Below, in pieces: positions 5,097 to 5,548 of a DNA stretch of 5,548 nucleotides. A program made the translations under genes and the position numbers. The notes beneath the pieces are model-generated. The model was given only the letters and a program-made list of their open reading frames with translations. It was not told where the DNA came from and made no database searches. Position 1 is the stretch's first letter, and every line of letters starts with the position of its first letter. Source of the DNA: Betaproteobacteria bacterium (GTDB lineage Bacteria; Pseudomonadota; Gammaproteobacteria; Burkholderiales; SG8-41); assembly GCA_021414185.1 (NCBI GenBank), contig JAIOOZ010000203.1, positions 1-5,548 on the forward strand. The letters are read 5' to 3'.

Positions 5097-5548
5097 ATGC
5101 TTCCCCGCTTCATCAGCATCAGCGCTCTCTGCAGCCTGTTTCTGCTTGCCGCGGACGCCACCGCGCAAGACCGTGCCATCAGCACGAATTACCCGGTGCG
5201 TCCCGTCCGCATCATCGTTCCTTACTCGCCCGGTGGTTCTTCCGATGCCGTCGCGCGCATACTCAGTCAGAAACTCAGCGAAACGCTCGGCCAGCAGTTC
5301 GTCATCGACAACCGCCCCGGCGCAGCGGGCTCGCTCGGGCGCGAAATCGTCGCCAAGGCGACTCCCGACGGCTACACGCTGCTGATCGGTGATTCGCCGC
5401 ACACGATCAATGTGCACGTGCTGCGCCACGTGCCGTACGATCCGATCAAAGACTTCACGCCGATCACGCTGATCGCCACCGCGCCGCAGGTGCTGGTCAT
5501 CAACCCCGCGGTTCCCGCGCAGACGCTGAAAGAATTTATCGCTCTGGC
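5097..5548 (+). CDS. Second Bug/TctC-family substrate-binding protein, N-terminal part only
   Basis: An open frame from ATG 5097 runs to the right edge (150 complete codons and two bases), about half of a normal 320-residue Bug protein. Residues 1-23 are a signal peptide (hydrophobic core ALCSLFLLAA, cleavage expected after ATA, before QDRA). Family hallmarks are NYPVRPVRIIVPYSPGGSSD (31-50), GQQFVIDNRPGAAGSLGRE (65-83), ATPDGYTLL (88-96), VPYDPIKDFTPIT (112-124) and VINPAVPAQTLKEF (134-147). It aligns colinearly with the first Bug protein but is clearly diverged, so the two probably bind different ligands and are not a recent tandem duplication. The role is periplasmic capture of a small carboxylate-type ligand. 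No strong Shine-Dalgarno precedes the ATG, and no better in-frame start was found between it and the lipoprotein stop; translation may depend on ribosomes arriving from the lipoprotein gene 37 bp upstream. Confidence 0.93.
   Translation, partial: MLPRFISISALCSLFLLAADATAQDRAISTNYPVRPVRIIVPYSPGGSSDAVARILSQKLSETLGQQFVIDNRPGAAGSLGREIVAKATPDGYTLLIGDSPHTINVHVLRHVPYDPIKDFTPITLIATAPQVLVINPAVPAQTLKEFIAL

Noticed and set aside
5069..5392. A 107-codon rightward frame starting at 5069
   Set aside because: It overlaps the second Bug gene in another frame, and its translation has no recognisable features, whereas the Bug frame has the signal peptide and family motifs.

Overview
The window looks like accessory, catabolic-type chromosome from a GC-rich proteobacterium. 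A betaproteobacterium of the Burkholderiales type is most likely. The argument is indirect: there are two complete or near-complete Bug/TctC-type periplasmic solute-binding proteins and a relic of a third within 3.5 kb, and expansion of this family without linked membrane partners is a hallmark of that order. No rRNA, tRNA, CRISPR array, phage or insertion-sequence signature was seen.

Layout. The left 3.1 kb is transcribed leftward. A Gfo/Idh/MocA-family NAD(P)-dependent oxidoreductase (GTG start at 3132, stop at 2161) is followed by a roughly 25-codon relic of a Bug-protein C-terminus (2136-2062). After that comes a large molybdopterin-binding subunit of a xanthine dehydrogenase / CoxL-like molybdenum hydroxylase (start 2024), which runs off the left edge without its C-terminal end. 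The right part is transcribed rightward from a 135-bp divergent intergenic region. It holds a complete Bug/TctC protein (3268-4233), a 160-bp non-coding gap with several inverted repeats and orphan Shine-Dalgarno-like motifs, a YajG-like outer-membrane lipoprotein of unknown role (4394-5059), and a second Bug/TctC protein (from 5097) cut by the right edge.

How the parts may work together. A molybdenum hydroxylase, a Rossmann-fold dehydrogenase and a periplasmic binding protein that captures small organic acids fit a peripheral catabolic locus, with capture, hydroxylation and oxidation of an organic acid or N-heterocycle/aromatic compound. The substrate cannot be read from this sequence. The small [2Fe-2S] and FAD subunits that usually accompany the molybdenum subunit, and the TctA/TctB membrane proteins, are not in the window.

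The very long rightward open frames that lie opposite the two leftward genes are antisense shadows produced by high-GC codon bias. The two edge-truncated genes (left molybdopterin subunit and right Bug protein) are real and were recognised by direct translation. The most noteworthy item is the Bug C-terminal relic between the oxidoreductase and the molybdenum hydroxylase. I see no clear evidence of an undescribed biological system here.
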